From Pseudorasbora parva (taxonomy: Eukaryota; Chordata; Actinopteri; Cypriniformes; Gobionidae): a DNA stretch of 64,000 nt. This document shows positions 1 to 12,569 of this stretch, in pieces. Within the stretch, counting starts at the first letter, position 1; each line of letters opens with the position of its first letter. The DNA is taken from positions 7,656,702 to 7,720,701 of the forward strand of contig NC_090178.1 of the NCBI RefSeq assembly GCF_024679245.1, read 5' to 3'. The notes beneath the pieces were generated by a model. The model saw only the letters and a program-made list of their open reading frames with translations. It was not told where the DNA came from and did no database searches. Made by a program: the position numbers and the translations under genes.

Positions 1-720
1 TGTCTATGCTGTCGGCTATCGTCGTGTAAGTAAACATCAGTAAAAAACACGATCGTGTATAACGTTAGTTAATTCATCAATGGAGCATGCGATCTATGGT
101 GTGTGTTTAAATACATTTGTTTAGCTGACCACTATAGGTGTCAGTTTGTTTATTGTAAAACCACCAAAACATAAACCTAGCGTTCTCACAAATTGCTGTT
201 CTCTGTATAACGTTACACTAGTCTGATGTGCAAAACCGTTTTGCTTGCTACTGCTAAGGTTTAGTCGCATACAATAGTCCATAAACCGAATCATCTCCTC
301 ATAAACTGCGAGTAAAGACACACAAATGTTGACAGGTCACTAAAAACAGTACATACCACAGAGACGGACGTCCTGCTGTTGTTGCGTCTCCTGTTCAATT
401 TATTTCATCCTGCGGATCTGATTCTGGATCATATATGTATTAGTTGAATCTGGGTAGCGTATTCTTCTCCACGCTTGAGGACGTCACCTCTTTGTGCACT
501 AGTCATTCTTTAGCTCCGCCCACACGATACGCCTCCAGCCGCTCTGTTCTTTTCCGGAAAGACTCGGTACAGCCCATATTTCTTTTATAAATATAATAAA
601 ACTAAAGACTTTTCGGAGACATGAAGGATGCAATACTACTCTATAGGTACTCAAGATTGACATGAGATTGACTGAAACTGAGTGTTTCACCTCCCGGCCT
701 TAAATGGCAAGCCCTGGTTA
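1..720 (+). repeat. dispersed repeat copy (family also at 15223-15722 and 16930-17440)
   Basis: The stretch around 500-660 (TTTAGCTCCGCCCACACGAT and following, then GACATGAAGGATGCAATACT) recurs at 15600-15722 in the same orientation and, reverse-complemented, at about 16940-17010. The start of the window (AAGTAAACATCAGTAAAAAA) also resembles 15565-15590. I infer an interspersed DNA element cut by the window edge. No coding sequence survives in this copy. Confidence 0.6.
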
Positions 721-2195
721 CAACAATAAAAACGGTCTCATTGTCGGGCTTCACAAGTCCAAATTAAATGTGCTTTGATAAACATGCAACATCTCATCTT
801 CCTGCTGCTAAAATATCAAGCCTAAAAAGTGTGTGAAAGCTAAAGTATTCACGAATAATTGGGTGTTATGAAGTCTCCTCCTCCTTTTACCCTCTCAGTC
901 GTGACACAGTGTTTTTTCCAGCTAACTCTTCATGATTTTATGATTTTGTCTAGAAAAGCTTCATAAAAAAAGTCTAAAAAACAACTAAACACTGTCAAAG
1001 CAAAAGATGAAACTTGAACTGCAACAGCAGTTGTCAGTTTTTGCAAGGTCTGGGCCTGAGCTCTAACATCGCTGTCTGTGTGATTGTGAGCTTTCTCTCG
1101 GTCTGACGTTGTGAGTGGCACAAAGTGGCTCAGGCAAGGAAAAGCTGCGTAAGCTCTTCCTGCCCCAGACCCGGGCACAAAAATGAGTCTAGACAAGCCG
1201 AGATATACAAAATGAATGCCGGTCTGAGTGAGGATGTGAATTTTGATTTTGCTCTGAGTCACATCAAATGCCTCTAAAGCCACAGACACAACAATTTTTT
1301 GGCATTGACAACTACATATAAATGAAGTCATTTCATTATAATTCCTCATTACACTGCAAAATATTCCAGCAAATAGACATCCTTGTCATCATGATCTTTC
1401 ATCAAAATGTAGCATCACCACATCGGACTTAAAATGTAGCATCTCCACATCTGACATCTGATCTCCACATCTTACTTTTTCAACACCATATCCAACCACA
1501 TGACTACCATCTGATATATGATGCCCATTTTTCACAATACAATCAATTTAGAAAATACATCACATTACAGAAGCCTAACCCCAACATATATAGAGAATAA
1601 ATGCAATTTCTAGCCCATTCTGAACATCACAAAATGGCTGGATGGCTACATCCATCTATTCCTTGAATTGGTAAAAAAGCTAGTGAAAAATGCTGTATAA
1701 TAGCTAAGCCATAATTTGTCTGTGCCAAAAACCCAGTGCTATTGTTTTCACAAAGGACTGTCAGGAGGACACTGTCTAAGTGGATCAATAATGTATTTTT
1801 AGGGGGTTTGTTTGTGCTAAGCCTCAAGAGGCCCCTCATCTAGAAGTGATTAAATTGCATTAAAGAATCAAGCCCTCTTAATTACTGCTATTATCATCAA
1901 TAGGAAATTAGGCAGTCTGAAAATGACTGTGCTAATTAGCCTGTTTGTGACTGTGCGTTTATTCAGCTTTCCGCAGCCTCGTTTGCCTGCAGTGGAATGA
2001 TAGGGTTTGTGAGCATGCAGACATCTGTAGAGCAATTACAATCTGCCACTCAAACACAAGCAACACATCTTCTTCTGAACAATTCTCCATCCCCACTGAC
2101 TCGAGGTAAGACCCACTCCATATGTGCTTCCATCATAATAACAGCAACACTTTACAACAAGGTTTCATTTGTCAACATTAGCTAATGTATGTATG
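721..2195. other. intronic or flanking DNA, nothing recognised
   Basis: AT-rich sequence with no supported gene or delimited repeat. The longest minus-strand reading frame (930-1349) has no family resemblance and is taken as chance. It lies 3' of the last visible thsd7a exon in transcript direction, so it is probably intron. Confidence 0.5.
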
Positions 2196-2204
2196 AGCAA
2201 TTCA

Positions 2205-2262
2205 TTTATTTGATTGGGACACCTGAATTCAATGATATGGAGGGGTGTCCCAATGACAATGT
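2205..2262. repeat. relic of a Tc1-type terminal segment
   Basis: GGGACACCTGAATTCAATGA and GGAGGGGTGTCCCAATGACA resemble the terminal stretch of the Tc1-like copies ending near 28650 and 62940. Only the terminal part is left. Confidence 0.45.
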
Positions 2263-2264
2263 AG

Positions 2265-3382
2265 GCTGCTTCCGAATCTTGGAAAATGCTACCTTCGGAG
2301 GACACATTTCAAGGCAGGAAGGCATCAAGCAATGTCCGAATCTAATGTTTGCTTCACTTCCTGTCTCCTGAGAGACCTTCATCTGATCGATTTTTGAAGG
2401 CAGCATACATGTATCCTTCGCTGCCTTTGGTATCCCACAATCCTGTGCTTTCCATTCAGTGACAGTTGAGCTTGATAAATAAGATGGCGTCCGAAAGTTG
2501 CGTTTGCAGGTCAGTTTGTGTGTAAATGTATGTTTTTAACCAATATTTTCCCCTTCTGATGTAATTTCCAGCGATAAATGACTAATGTAGTAATTAAATA
2601 TGTGTTTCGTTCTCACCAAAGCTCTCTCTATTTTGCTGTCGATCATTAAAGTGTTACATTGCCTTAGGCCGGAGACACACTGCAAGCGTGGCGTTTCTGC
2701 TGCGTGTCAGCCGCGGGGCGGCTGCCTGGCGTTTTCTCTGTCTTTGCACACCAGAAGCGTGTCTGACGCGGCGCTGCTGCTGCTGGGAAGCCCTATACTC
2801 CATGTTAAATATAAATAGATTGTCTATTGATACAGAAAAGACAACGTCGGCAGTAGCCTATTGACCATACATATCTATGGTATTGACGGCAAACTAGGCT
2901 ACAGAATATTTCGTTCTGTATTGACAGGTTTAATATTTCAAATCGATAATTATGTTGTAGTAGGCCTATATCTGCATGTATGTTAACCTAAAGACTTTCA
3001 AACATGAAAAATGTCATTTATTAATATGTATTTGTGTCAAAATGGCATATAAACATCTTTTCCTATGCTATTTTGCCTAGAAACGCTTCCAACACGCTCG
3101 CGTGTCGCGTGAAAAATAGGCGTCTCCTCTATTTGAAGCATGCACGCGTTTTCCACGCGGCTGACGCAGGCAGTATGCAAGCGCTAACCGGTTAACATGG
3201 GAGCCGAAATAAAAACGGACACGCCACGCAGCCGAGACGCTTGCAGTGTGTCCCCGGCCTTAGAAGTTTGTCCGAAATCAGTTTCGTGAGGTGCCTTCAT
3301 GCACAAAACACTGCCTTACAAGTCACTGTCTGATAAGACAGCGAGGCAATGAGTCAGCTGCCTAGGTTTTCGGACGCAGCCA
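2265..3382. mobile_element. non-autonomous DNA element split by a nested insertion
   Basis: The left end reads GTAGGCTGCTTCCGAATCTT and the right end, reverse-complemented, TATGGCTGCGTCCGAAAACC, so about 20 bp of imperfect inverted terminal repeat remain. The interior contains a complete second element (2667-3259), so the outer element is the older one. Flanks contain no clear target duplication, and no coding capacity is seen. Confidence 0.6.
2667..3259. mobile_element. PIF/Harbinger-like non-autonomous element with TTA target duplication
   Basis: The ends are GGCCGGAGACACACTGCAAG and, reverse-complemented, GGCCGGGGACACACTGCAAG, one mismatch in 20. Both sides are flanked by TTA (2664-2666 and 3260-3262), the classic PIF/Harbinger target. 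It is 593 bp and GC-rich near both ends, with no transposase frame. A related single end occurs at 8555. Confidence 0.75.
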
Positions 3383-3559
3383 TAGTGTATATAAAATGTT
3401 AATCTAAAAAATATCTTAAAATATGCTCTTCCATTATGAGCAAAATAACAAATGACTGCCCATTTTTACATATCAACAGCTATACAGTGTTCTGAAACGT
3501 AATCCGTCAATTATAACAAAACTTAAATGCTTAACACTTTAGCATGGGGAACACATTAG

Positions 3560-3866
3560 TATGGGTACTAAACTTAACATACTAAACTTAACACTTTAGT
3601 ATGGGGAACACATATTCACTATTAACTACGACTTTCGCCTCAAAAACTCCTAATTACTGCTTATTAATAGTTAGTGAGGTAGTTTTTGTAGCATTTAAGT
3701 TTAGGTATTGGGTAGGCTTAAGGGATCTAGAATAAGGTCATGCAAAAAAAAAGCATTAATATGTGCTTTATAATTTCTAATAAACAGTCAATATCCTAGT
3801 AATATGCATGCTAATAAGCAACTGGTTAATAGTTAATAACTGAACCTTAAAATAAAGTGTTACCAC
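3560..3866. repeat. common fish interspersed repeat (TAACACTTTAGTATGGGGAA type)
   Basis: Contains TAACACTTTAGTATGGGGAA twice near the left end and AAATAAAGTGTTACC at the right end, forming short terminal inverted repeats. The middle (GCATGCTAATAAGCAACTGG) is a motif I know from high-copy fish DNA repeats. A partly related end, CTTATTGTAAAGCGTTACC, occurs near 14155. Confidence 0.65.
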
Positions 3867-3994
3867 AAAAACTTTGCAAAAAGTTGTTGAAGGATGGTGC
3901 ACTGCCATCTACACTGGACCCAAAAGCTGGACCCACGTAAACATGTCAAAACATTCAGAGGAGGGAAAACAAAATGACCTTTTTAAAAGCTTAC

Positions 3995-4226
3995 TTTTTG
4001 GGCGGCACCTGTCCCACGTTGACTTTTACGCAGATGACCTTGCGTGTTTGCACGCCCATGGTGCAGGTGGATTTGTCTGCGCTGGAGGAGGTATTGAGGG
4101 TGGATGTGGTGGTGTCCTCCACACACTGTCCCCAGGGGCCCGTCTGCCAGTGATACACGATGCAAGGATGCTCATTACAGTTCCGCACCTCCTGTAGGGC
4201 GCTGGTGTTCGGACAGCCTGAACCTC
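3995..4226 (-). CDS. thsd7a: thsd7a exon, TSP1 repeat ending QTRKVICVKVNVGQV
   Basis: The most 3' exon in the window, 232 nt. The acceptor is cacgcttttgcag before GA-GGT-TCA and the donor is CCCAAAAA then GTAAGC. It encodes GSGCPNTSALQEVRNC, CNEHPCIVYHWQTGPWGQC, a serine/threonine-rich loop, and CTMGVQTRKVICVKVNVGQV then PPKK. The sequon NTS occurs twice, in CPNTS and in LNTSSS. It ends in phase 2 (AA), and in THSD7A the next exon supplies a lysine codon end followed by CPESLRPE. That exon is not present between 1 and 3994, so it lies beyond the window. The three overlapping reading frames in other phases are shadows. Confidence 0.94.
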
Positions 4227-4464
4227 CTGCAAAAGCGTGAAGACATGCATTAGGTCTGACACGTGTCTACACTAAACTTGTCTGCCGTCATGTCACGCCA
4301 TGACAGCTTGAGCTTCTCCACACTAGAAGCGTCGAAGCAGCAAGTCAACTCAGGAGAAGACTTTAGCTACAGTAAAATGAAAGTGAGGTCTATTGAAAAT
4401 AATAAAAAAACAACGAGAAATACACTTTCCTTGTGTTTTTTTAAAATGTTTTTGAAGAGGTAGC

Positions 4465-4915
4465 TCATCTCAAAACTGCATTTATTAGATAAAAATATAG
4501 TTAAAATTGCAATTTTGTGAAATATCATTACATTTTTAAATAACCGTAATTCTATATATTTTCAAATGCAATTTATTCCTGTGATTAAAGCTGAATTTTC
4601 AGCATCATTACTCCAGTCTTCAGTGTCACATGATCCTTCAGAAATCATGATTTGCTGCATCAAGAAACATTTCTGATTATTATCAATGTTGAAAATGAAA
4701 ACACTTGTGCTGCTTTATATTTTTGTGGAAACCATCATTAAGTTTTTTTTTTCTCCAGGATTAACTGATGAAAGGAAAGTTTAAAAAAGCATTTATTTAA
4801 AATAGAAATCTTTTGTAATATTATATTATAAAATGGCATTATAAATGTTGATTACATTATGTTTTTGATCAACTTAATGCATCTTTGATAAATAAAAGTA
4901 TTAATATATTTTGAA
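4465..4915 (+). repeat. dispersed repeat with CATCATTACTCCAGTCTTCA core, copy 1
   Basis: The core GCATCATTACTCCAGTCTTC with GTCACATGATCCTTCAGAAA recurs at 28672-28955, 53590-53900 and, inverted, 47105-47460. These are four copies of one cyprinid-type repeat within the same gene's introns. No coding capacity. Confidence 0.8.
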
Positions 4916-6842
4916 AATCCATGGAAGTGAATTAATGACACATGAAAGAAAAAGACAGGTTGAATTGCACTAATGAAAAAAAAAAACTTTTTTATTTTTT
5001 ACACAAAATGTAATTATTTCAAATTTATTTCACACACAATTCCACTATTAAAAATCCAATAATCCATATTCATCTTCCAGATTTCATTTACAAACTATTC
5101 AATATACAATCATGTTGAATTTCAGCCCACTGTTAATGCATGAGTTTTTTATGAGTGCACTTCCACATGCTTCTTTTTTACAATAGTTTACCTGTTAAAA
5201 ACTTCAGCGTTATTGTTTTACAGCAAAAGCTTATGAAGACTTCCTTTCGTCCTTGTCTTTTCTAGCTTGCGTTCTTTGGAGCGAGACAGGTCAAGTGTTC
5301 ATTTTCTTAAATCTCAACATAACAGCGACATCTTCTGTCGCTTTAACTTGTTTTAAATTGATTTAGATGAAACACTCCACATAATTGCCGCCTCCTAATT
5401 CCTCACAAGTGGCAGAAAGTCGATGCAGCCGGCGGAGAGCTGTGCGGTGTGTCTAAATAATTGCTGACATTTACAGGTTTGCAGATGACAGAGCAGCCCA
5501 GTGGGCCTGTGAATCAAAGCAAGAGTGTTACGAGAGGAAGTGAGCGCATACGTCTGCCTGCTTTAACTTTATAACATGCACAGTATTAAAGTTATTGTCT
5601 CTGACTGTCAGATCCATTACACAGGTGATTATTGTTTCAATTGGGCAAGTGTAGTAAAAGGGCTTTTCACAATATAGGCCAGATTTACTTTGCCAGTGCA
5701 AACCCTCTTTTGGCATTAAAAAAAACTACTATCAGGATTTACTAAACACACACAGTGAGAAATGAGCATTGAAAAGACATGGACAGTTATTTTTGTGGCC
5801 GATATGCATTCTCAGGAGCTTCACTTTTAGACACAATATTTGCGGGAGGAGAGTATTTAAATGAAACAGGCGACAGTGAATTACAACGGTTTGCACTAGT
5901 CATTTTACTGGTATTTGTAGCAATATTTAACACCCCAAAAAGCACACTTTGCGCCGGTGTTGTTAATAAAGCACATGCACCTGATTATCATCAACTCTAC
6001 GCAAATTTGTGCTGGTGTTGACAGACTGCGTTGGTCATTATTGAAATGATCTGTGTTCTTTAATATGCGCATTGACAGTAAGTCACCGGCAGAACTTGGC
6101 AATGTTCTCGTCATTCTGAACCATGAATTTAGATGGCAAAAGGTATACGAGTGATTCTTCAGTTCAAAGCACTTTTGACATCTTGGAAAATTATTATTCT
6201 TCAAATGATCTGCGTTAAAATATTTATCACATTTCCTGGAATAAAGATCTGATCGTGGCTTGGATGAGCTTTAAAGAATGGTGTGGTATCATATAAGATT
6301 GTGATTGTGGTGACATCTCACATTTTGGAGAAAAAGTTACAGTAGGAATGCTTTGAACTTTCTAACACAGCAAAACAAGCTAGCCATCAATAACTTTCAA
6401 TTCGTTTAAGCAGTGTTTCTAAACTATACTTTGAGCGCTTTAGTAATGACAGCTAAAAAAAAGCTGCTGACAGGTTTCATGATTTTTCATGTCACAAAAA
6501 GTCCCACGGTCTCATTTTCATCATAACCAAAAATAACATACTTTGGAAGAAATGTTTGTTTTCTGAGACCGTAAAGGCAAATAAATAAAATGAATGAAAA
6601 TCTCATGGATTGAAAGTATGTATTTTTTCTTATAAAAACATTTAGAAAAAGTATAAAAATTAAGACGAAGAGATGAAAACAGATGATAGAGATTTTGGCA
6701 AAGTTAACCTTTAAAAAGCAGAAAAAAATAATTAGAGAATTAGAGGAAAGAAAACAAAAAATGTTCAAGCTACTATAATCTCTATCATTCTAATTAATCT
6801 TTTAATTAAAATGCACTTTTTATACACACAGAGACACAAATA
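4916..6842. other. AT-rich intron, nothing recognised
   Basis: No supported exon, RNA gene or delimited repeat. Open frames at 5779-6021 and 6487-6768 show no recognisable domain and are compositionally like random AT-rich DNA. Short poly-T and CA runs are present. Confidence 0.5.
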
Positions 6843-7700
6843 CACACACAAACACACACTGCAGTGGTCAGTATCTATCAGAAGTGGTCTAGGAACAGTG
6901 GTAAACCGGTGACAGGGTCAGGTGTCATTGATGCACGTGGGGAGCAAAAGCTGGCCCGTGTGGTCCGATCAAACAGTCGAGCTTCCGTAACTTAAAATTG
7001 CTCAAGAAGTTGAGCATATGATCAGTGGGCATATAATCATCAGATCTGGACCACAGAGCAATGGAAGAAGGAGGCCTGGTCTGATGAAACACGTTTTCTT
7101 TTACATCACGTGGATGGCCGGATGCGTATGTCACCCACTTGGGGAACACATAGCACCAGGATGCACTATGGGAAAAAGGCAAGTCGGTGGAGGCAGTGTG
7201 ATGCTTTGGGCAATGTTCTGCTGGGAAACCTTGGGTCCTGCCATCCGTGTGGATGTTACTTTGACACGTACCACCTACCTAAGCATTATTTCAGACCATG
7301 TACACCCTTTCATGGAAACAGTATTCTCTGGTGGCTGTGGCCTCTTTCAGCAGGATAATGCTCCTGCCACAAAGCAAAAATGGTTCAGGAATGTTTGAGG
7401 AGCACAACGACGAGTTTGAGGTGTTGACTTGGCCTCCAAATTCCCCAGATCTCAGTCCAATCAATCATCTGTGGGATGTGCTGAACAAAAGTCCAATCCA
7501 TGGAGGCCCCACCTCGCAACTCCCAAGACTTAAAGGATTTGCTGCTAGCATCTTGGTGCCAGATACCACAGCACACCTTCAGGGGTCTAGTGGAGTCCAT
7601 GCCTCGACAGGTTAGGGCTGTTTTGTATTTCGTTATAATTTGTTTTGCCTGTTTTGTTTTGTGAAACACAATATTAGTAAGGCATAAATGCATAATTTTA
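6843..7700 (+). mobile_element. Tc1/mariner-like transposon, inactive transposase remnant
   Basis: A plus-strand transposase remnant spread over three reading frames. Landmarks are GGGSVMLWAMFCWETLGPA, LFQQDNAPAT (catalytic Asp region) and LTWPPNSPDLSPINHLWDVL (second Asp region and the end of the DDE domain). The DNA-binding part is cut short: CTTCCGTAACTTAAAATTGC jumps almost directly to CAGATCTGGACCACAGAGCA, which implies an internal deletion. A base lost near 7395 shifts the frame between the first and second catalytic segments, and further shifts follow. The terminal GTTATGCCTGATC-type end is missing. It belongs to the family whose deleted derivative is at 26386-26749. Not functional. 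Confidence 0.88.
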
Positions 7701-8552
7701 ATGGACTGAAGGATCACCCATACACAGTATGGAAACAATGCAATTTAAAAAGAGACAAGCAATCATAAACTGACTCATTGTTTAGCTCACAAAATAATCA
7801 TGCAGTCTGTATAGCTGCAGAAAGTAAAACTGTTGAGCATCTGAAGTAAACTCCTAAATCAATTAAACTCATTAATATGCAAATAAGAACGTGAGCCATA
7901 CTGCGTGAAACCTTGTTGACTACTACCATTAATTATAACCCAGGGTAACATGAAAAGTGTGAAACACACAAAAAACCCAGGGTTAAGAATGAAAAAACTG
8001 AAGTGTGAAAAGCCAAATGAATATTTGTGGTCTTCCCACAGGAAGACGTTTGTGTCTCTATGAAGCTTGACTATGCAGCGTTGCAAACGCCTCCACAGAA
8101 TCTTGATGTTGAGCCTTTCAGAAGATGTTCTGCAATCAAAGCACATTCACTGGTTTATTTCTGTGGGTGTTTGTAATGAACTGATTTCCTGAAATGACAC
8201 CTCGTGATCAGGTTTTAAGACAGAAACATACACAACGAAAAGTATGCAAACACATACAGTAATGCTGGTACATGATATGCCTTTTAGTGCTACTTTGGCA
8301 CTAACAGCAAGCAAACAAAGAACAGAAATAAAACACTAGTTTGGATTTGTTGACTAATATTCTAATAAGTAGGTAACAAATTTGCGCCTCCCGAATGATT
8401 ATGTGCTCAAAGTCCGAGTCTTTTGTGTTATTATGTAGTTTGTTGGTTAGTATAACACCGGAAGCAGAATAAAGGTTATACATGTCACAAGGATTACAGA
8501 CCTGCTGACTGTTGATGCGAAACCGTGAACAATATACTTTCAAAAAAAACTT
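7701..8552. other. intron, mostly unassigned
   Basis: No gene seen. ATAACCCAGGGTAACATGAA and AAACCCAGGGTTAAGAATGA near 7935-7995 form a loose inverted pair, as in small fish foldback repeats; a similar pair is at 46970-47020. Confidence 0.4.
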
Positions 8553-8755
8553 ACGGCCGTTTCACACTGCAAGCGTGAGCGGCGCGTGAGCAGCGCATAT
8601 TTTTTCCGGCACCCATGTTAATCAATGAGTGCATTCACACCGGGAGCAGAGCAGCGCGTGAGCGTCAAGCAGGAGCGTCGCGTGAGCAGCAGTGAAGCGG
8701 GGGTTTCGGCTGCGAGCCTATTTTTGCTGCGCTGCTGACGCTTCTGACGCTCAAT
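8553..8755. mobile_element. Harbinger-like element end, fragment
   Basis: CGGCCGTTTCACACTGCAAG after TTA resembles the ends of 2667-3259 (ACACACTGCAAGCGTGGCG). The GC-rich interior is similar too (GAGCAGCGCGTGAGCG). No opposite end was found, so this is a truncated copy. Confidence 0.5.
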
Positions 8756-8756
8756 T

Positions 8757-9170
8757 AAAGTGAAAGCACACTTTTAAAGGACAAAATAAACGTAATTTCA
8801 CACAAAAAGTGCCTAAAATGCACACAGGAAGCACATGTAGTGTATTTGAACAATAACTGGAGTATGTCAGAAAAGAAAACGAAGAATAAAAAATATCTGT
8901 GGAAGATTTTAGCAATTTAAACTTGTTTTGATTATTCAGTTTGGGTGAGAGTATGGTTATGATTATAAAAAATAAAGTAGCCAGAAAATATAACAAACTT
9001 TCGTTTAGTTTAGTATTTAATACTCAGACAGGTAAAGGCTCTCGGTCTGCAGCTGCAGTCACGGTGTAAAGCGAAAGCACACTTTTGATGGACAAAATAA
9101 ATATAATATCACAAAAGTGCTCAAAATGCACACAAGAAGCACATGTGGTGTGTTTTAACAATAATTACGT
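8757..9170 (+). repeat. imperfect direct duplication of about 105 bp
   Basis: GTGAAAGCACACTTTTAAAG through AAGCACATGTAGTGTATTTG (8760-8852) recurs at 9070-9163 with substitutions (GCGAAAGCACACTTTTGATG, AAGCACATGTGGTGTGTTTT). The units are separated by about 200 bp of unrelated sequence. Confidence 0.7.
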
Positions 9171-9479
9171 GATTTCAGCAATTCGGATCGCGTCAAACTG
9201 CTGAAATCACGTGACATTGGTGCCCCGAGTCATTGACCGAGTCACTGATTCATGAACCGCTTGAATCTGTTTGGAGGAACACAGAAGAGAAGACAATGCT
9301 GAATAAAGTCATAGTTTTTGATATTTTTGGACCAAAATGTATTTTCAATGCTTCAAGAGATTCTAATGAACCAACTGATGTCAAATATGGACTACTTTGA
9401 TGATGTTTTTATTAGCTTTTTAGACATAGACAGTAAAGTGTGCATTGACTGCATATGCTCTGGGACTAAAATATAAAAT

Positions 9480-9593
9480 ATCTTAAACTGTGTTCTGATG
9501 ATGAACGGAGGTCTTACGGGTGTGGAACGACATTAGGGTGAGTCATTAATGACATAAACTTCATTTTTGGGGTGAAGTAACCCTTTAAGGGAT
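9480..9593. repeat. end of a TTAA-flanked foldback family
   Basis: GTGTTCTGATGATGAACGGA, then GGTGTGGAACGACATTAGGG and GGTGAAGTAACCCTTTAA. This is the right end of the family seen in full at 15724-16037, 30614-31564 and 32712-32985. Confidence 0.7.
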
Positions 9594-11837
9594 GCATACA
9601 TTTATTAGCTTTATTTAATAAAATATTTTGCAGCAGCATACTATCTTCTTATCTTCACATTTAGGCTGTTTTATTTTACACTTGACTGCATTCTTTTATT
9701 TCTGAATGTTCACACTAATTTTCGCAATAGAGAATAAGATGCTAGGAATTGCATTCTGAATGCTCTAAATCTCAAAACTCAACAGTGTGCTTAAGTGTGC
9801 ATAAGAGTTTGCGTTTATGTACTTCTGTTGAGTATGTTTTAGGCCTTTTGAAATGTGCTACAGCAGTTTCATAAGAGACCCAGAGGGCTATAATTTGTTT
9901 TCCTCTTTACAGTATGAGTTTCATCATTATGCTGACTGCACAAATGGACTCTCAAGGACATGCATTATGTATAAGGTCTTGCTGTATGAACTGCTGCATT
10001 TGGCATCTCACGTCAGATGTCAAGCAGATGTCTTGAACAGGAAGCATGGTGCATTATACTCACCGCCAGATAAATCTATCTGCCTCCCAAAGGCCATCGC
10101 TCAAATACAGGCGGTTATTTTAAAGGAAAATGGTGCTCAAAGCAAATTCACTCAAGTGAAAGATCTCACTTCATTTATATTCTTTGTGGAACATTAAACT
10201 GTGAATATAAGACTACACTAACACGTTCTAGCTCCAAAAACACATGTACATCTACACACTGCACACTATAGATGAAAAGAACTAAAATGTACCATAGAGT
10301 TCGGGAAACTTTGGAACCCTCGTAAGACCTTGAGACAAAGCAAAAGTTATGAGCGTCTTTGCATTTATCTTTAGACATGAGAATCAGTGATAAGGCGGGA
10401 GTAAATATTTCAGGGACTACTCAACAAGTACAAAGTAAATGTTTTAACATTCAGCCTTTAGACTTAGCGGTTACTTCAAACCATGCAAACAAATCTAAGA
10501 TGACTTCTACAGGAAACTACACTACAGGCCCAAAAACACAAGGTGTGTTGACGTGTTACCCTCCATAACTGTAATCCATGCCACTACCATTGACGTCACT
10601 GTAAAGAAAGCACAGCGATAACTGCATATGAACTTCAATGAGAGGTACGTATAGGATACAGAAATGACAAATGAGAGGAAAACAGGAGAAATGCATTATG
10701 TTTAACCCCATTCTCAAATATATATGGTCTCTAAATGGCCAACACAATTGTGTTAAAAAGTACGTATCAAATATCCATCAGGCTTTTGGGGAATGTTTAT
10801 TTGTTAATCTCTCAATCATCATTGAATTCCATTGTATTATATGGAAAAACTACAGAGCTTTGATCATTAATTGGCATTAAGAAATATTATTGGCAGTTAC
10901 AGAGTGACGACAGATATTTATATGCATTTCATTGAAGTAGTCTGTTATAAAAATCTCATTGACTTACAAACTATTGAATTACACCTTAGTTTTTCCCATG
11001 TAAATATTAGCAACTGCACCAAATTGCATATTTTTGCTCATGAATAAAACAAAGGCATTTTCCCTCCTCAAGTATGAGCTTCATATTCTCTCTACGTGAG
11101 CTATAAAAGCCTGGTGTATTAAATATGACACTCATCAAATACAAATCCAATAAGAAATTTTTGTCAAAAGGTTCATCAACAAATGTGTTTCCACCACAGA
11201 ATACACAAATATTTTTCCACAATTCTGACATTTTTTATATAAAGATCCAATTGCAAGTTATAGAGTCAGAATTGTAAGACATGAACTCGCATTTCAGAAA
11301 AAAGCCGGCATTGTGAGATAAAAAGTCACCCAATTATCTTTTGAATTTTTTATTTGGTGGAGAAAACAAGCTTCCTTAATCTCATGTCAGACTTCCTAGG
11401 GTTAAAAACAGAAAATCGAATAATCAGACCCTTGTTTTTTTAACCCCTCTTTCCTGGCATATACCATCTGCTTAATTCCTGATGGATAATAATAATCAGA
11501 TTTGTTGAAATACATCAGATTACAGAAATAAACTGGACTGTGAACTGTGTTTGACTTTGACTTGAACACGTCTACCTCAGTAGCTCACTCATGTAAACTG
11601 ACACTAAACCGTGCTGGAACAGATGAAGTGGATTTAAGAGTTTTGGAACACTGACTCTGTGATGTCACATCGCTGCGAGAGCGAGGAGTCATCCATCAGA
11701 ATCTCAGACGGGTTTAGCTTGAGAAACTCTGCCCTTGTGTGAGTCTTCCCTTGACAGTTTCCTGTCAGCTTTGTTAAGGATAATCTTATGCACTACAGAC
11801 CATAGAAAATCACAAGTTTTTGCATGTCAGCTTGTTA
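9594..11837. other. intron, nothing recognised
   Basis: AT-rich with no supported exon. The plus-strand frame at 9853-10197 is open for 114 codons but matches no family I know, and has no splice or promoter context. I treat it as chance. Confidence 0.45.
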
Positions 11838-12536
11838 CAGTGGCCTAGAAAAGTAATTAGACACTTAAGTCACACTTTAAAAAAATGTATGCAGGTCATT
11901 GTCTTAAATATCATATGGCATCCACAAATAAATGATGCTGGAGCTTTTCTCAGAACTAACTTCACTTTTCTGAGCCATATTTGCATGTTCCACTAATATT
12001 TCGTTTTCCACATAATTTTTGTCTTCTTTTTTTAAACAACATACTATGATTTTAAACCTATCAAACATGTTTCTTGTTATGGCTTAAGTGCCCAAATTAG
12101 TGCTGTCAAAATTAATTTGTTAACGCATGCAATTATTTTTTTTCAGTTTAATGTAAAAATATTTAACGCAGCATTTGTTTTCCCCGTCATCCTGATAAAT
12201 CGGATGTGTGTCAAATCGGCATCATGTGCATCAGGTCTTAAAGTGACAGCAGCCTAATAAACCTAATTTTTTGTCATTAAGGATAATCAAAGAACAAAGA
12301 AAAATCACCCACTGCTCTTGAATGAGTAGCTTTTTTAAAAGGATCCATTTATATTTCATTTATAAATTATGCAGTGAAGTCTTTGAAGTGCTTGATCAAT
12401 TTATTAATTTCATAGAGACATCAGTCGCAATACTGGTATCGGTAATAATATATCTTTTATAAAAAGATGCCATGAAACAAATAATTCAACAAATACTGTT
12501 TGAGAGCACTAATCCACATACTTTTTGGAGCCACTG
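11838..12536. mobile_element. mariner-type non-autonomous element with nested hAT-like fragment
   Basis: The left end is TA-CAGTGGCCTAGAAAAGTA; the right end, reverse-complemented, is TA-CAGTGGCTCCAAAAAGTA. A TA dinucleotide lies on each side, as in Tc1/mariner insertions. Inside, 12101-12350 (TTAGTGCTGTCAAAATTAAT and CACCCACTGCTCTTGAATGA) resembles part of the hAT-like element at 60057-61433 in inverted orientation, so I infer a later nested fragment. Confidence 0.6.
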
Positions 12537-12569
12537 TATATTAAGCCTTAATATTAAAGTTTCTTTTTA

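Noticed and set aside
930..1349. 139-codon minus-strand frame that could have been a further thsd7a exon.
   Set aside because: It has none of the TSP1 cysteine or tryptophan spacing and no fitting splice sites.
9853..10197. 114-codon plus-strand frame as a possible gene.
   Set aside because: No recognisable domain, no splice or promoter context, composition like the flanks.
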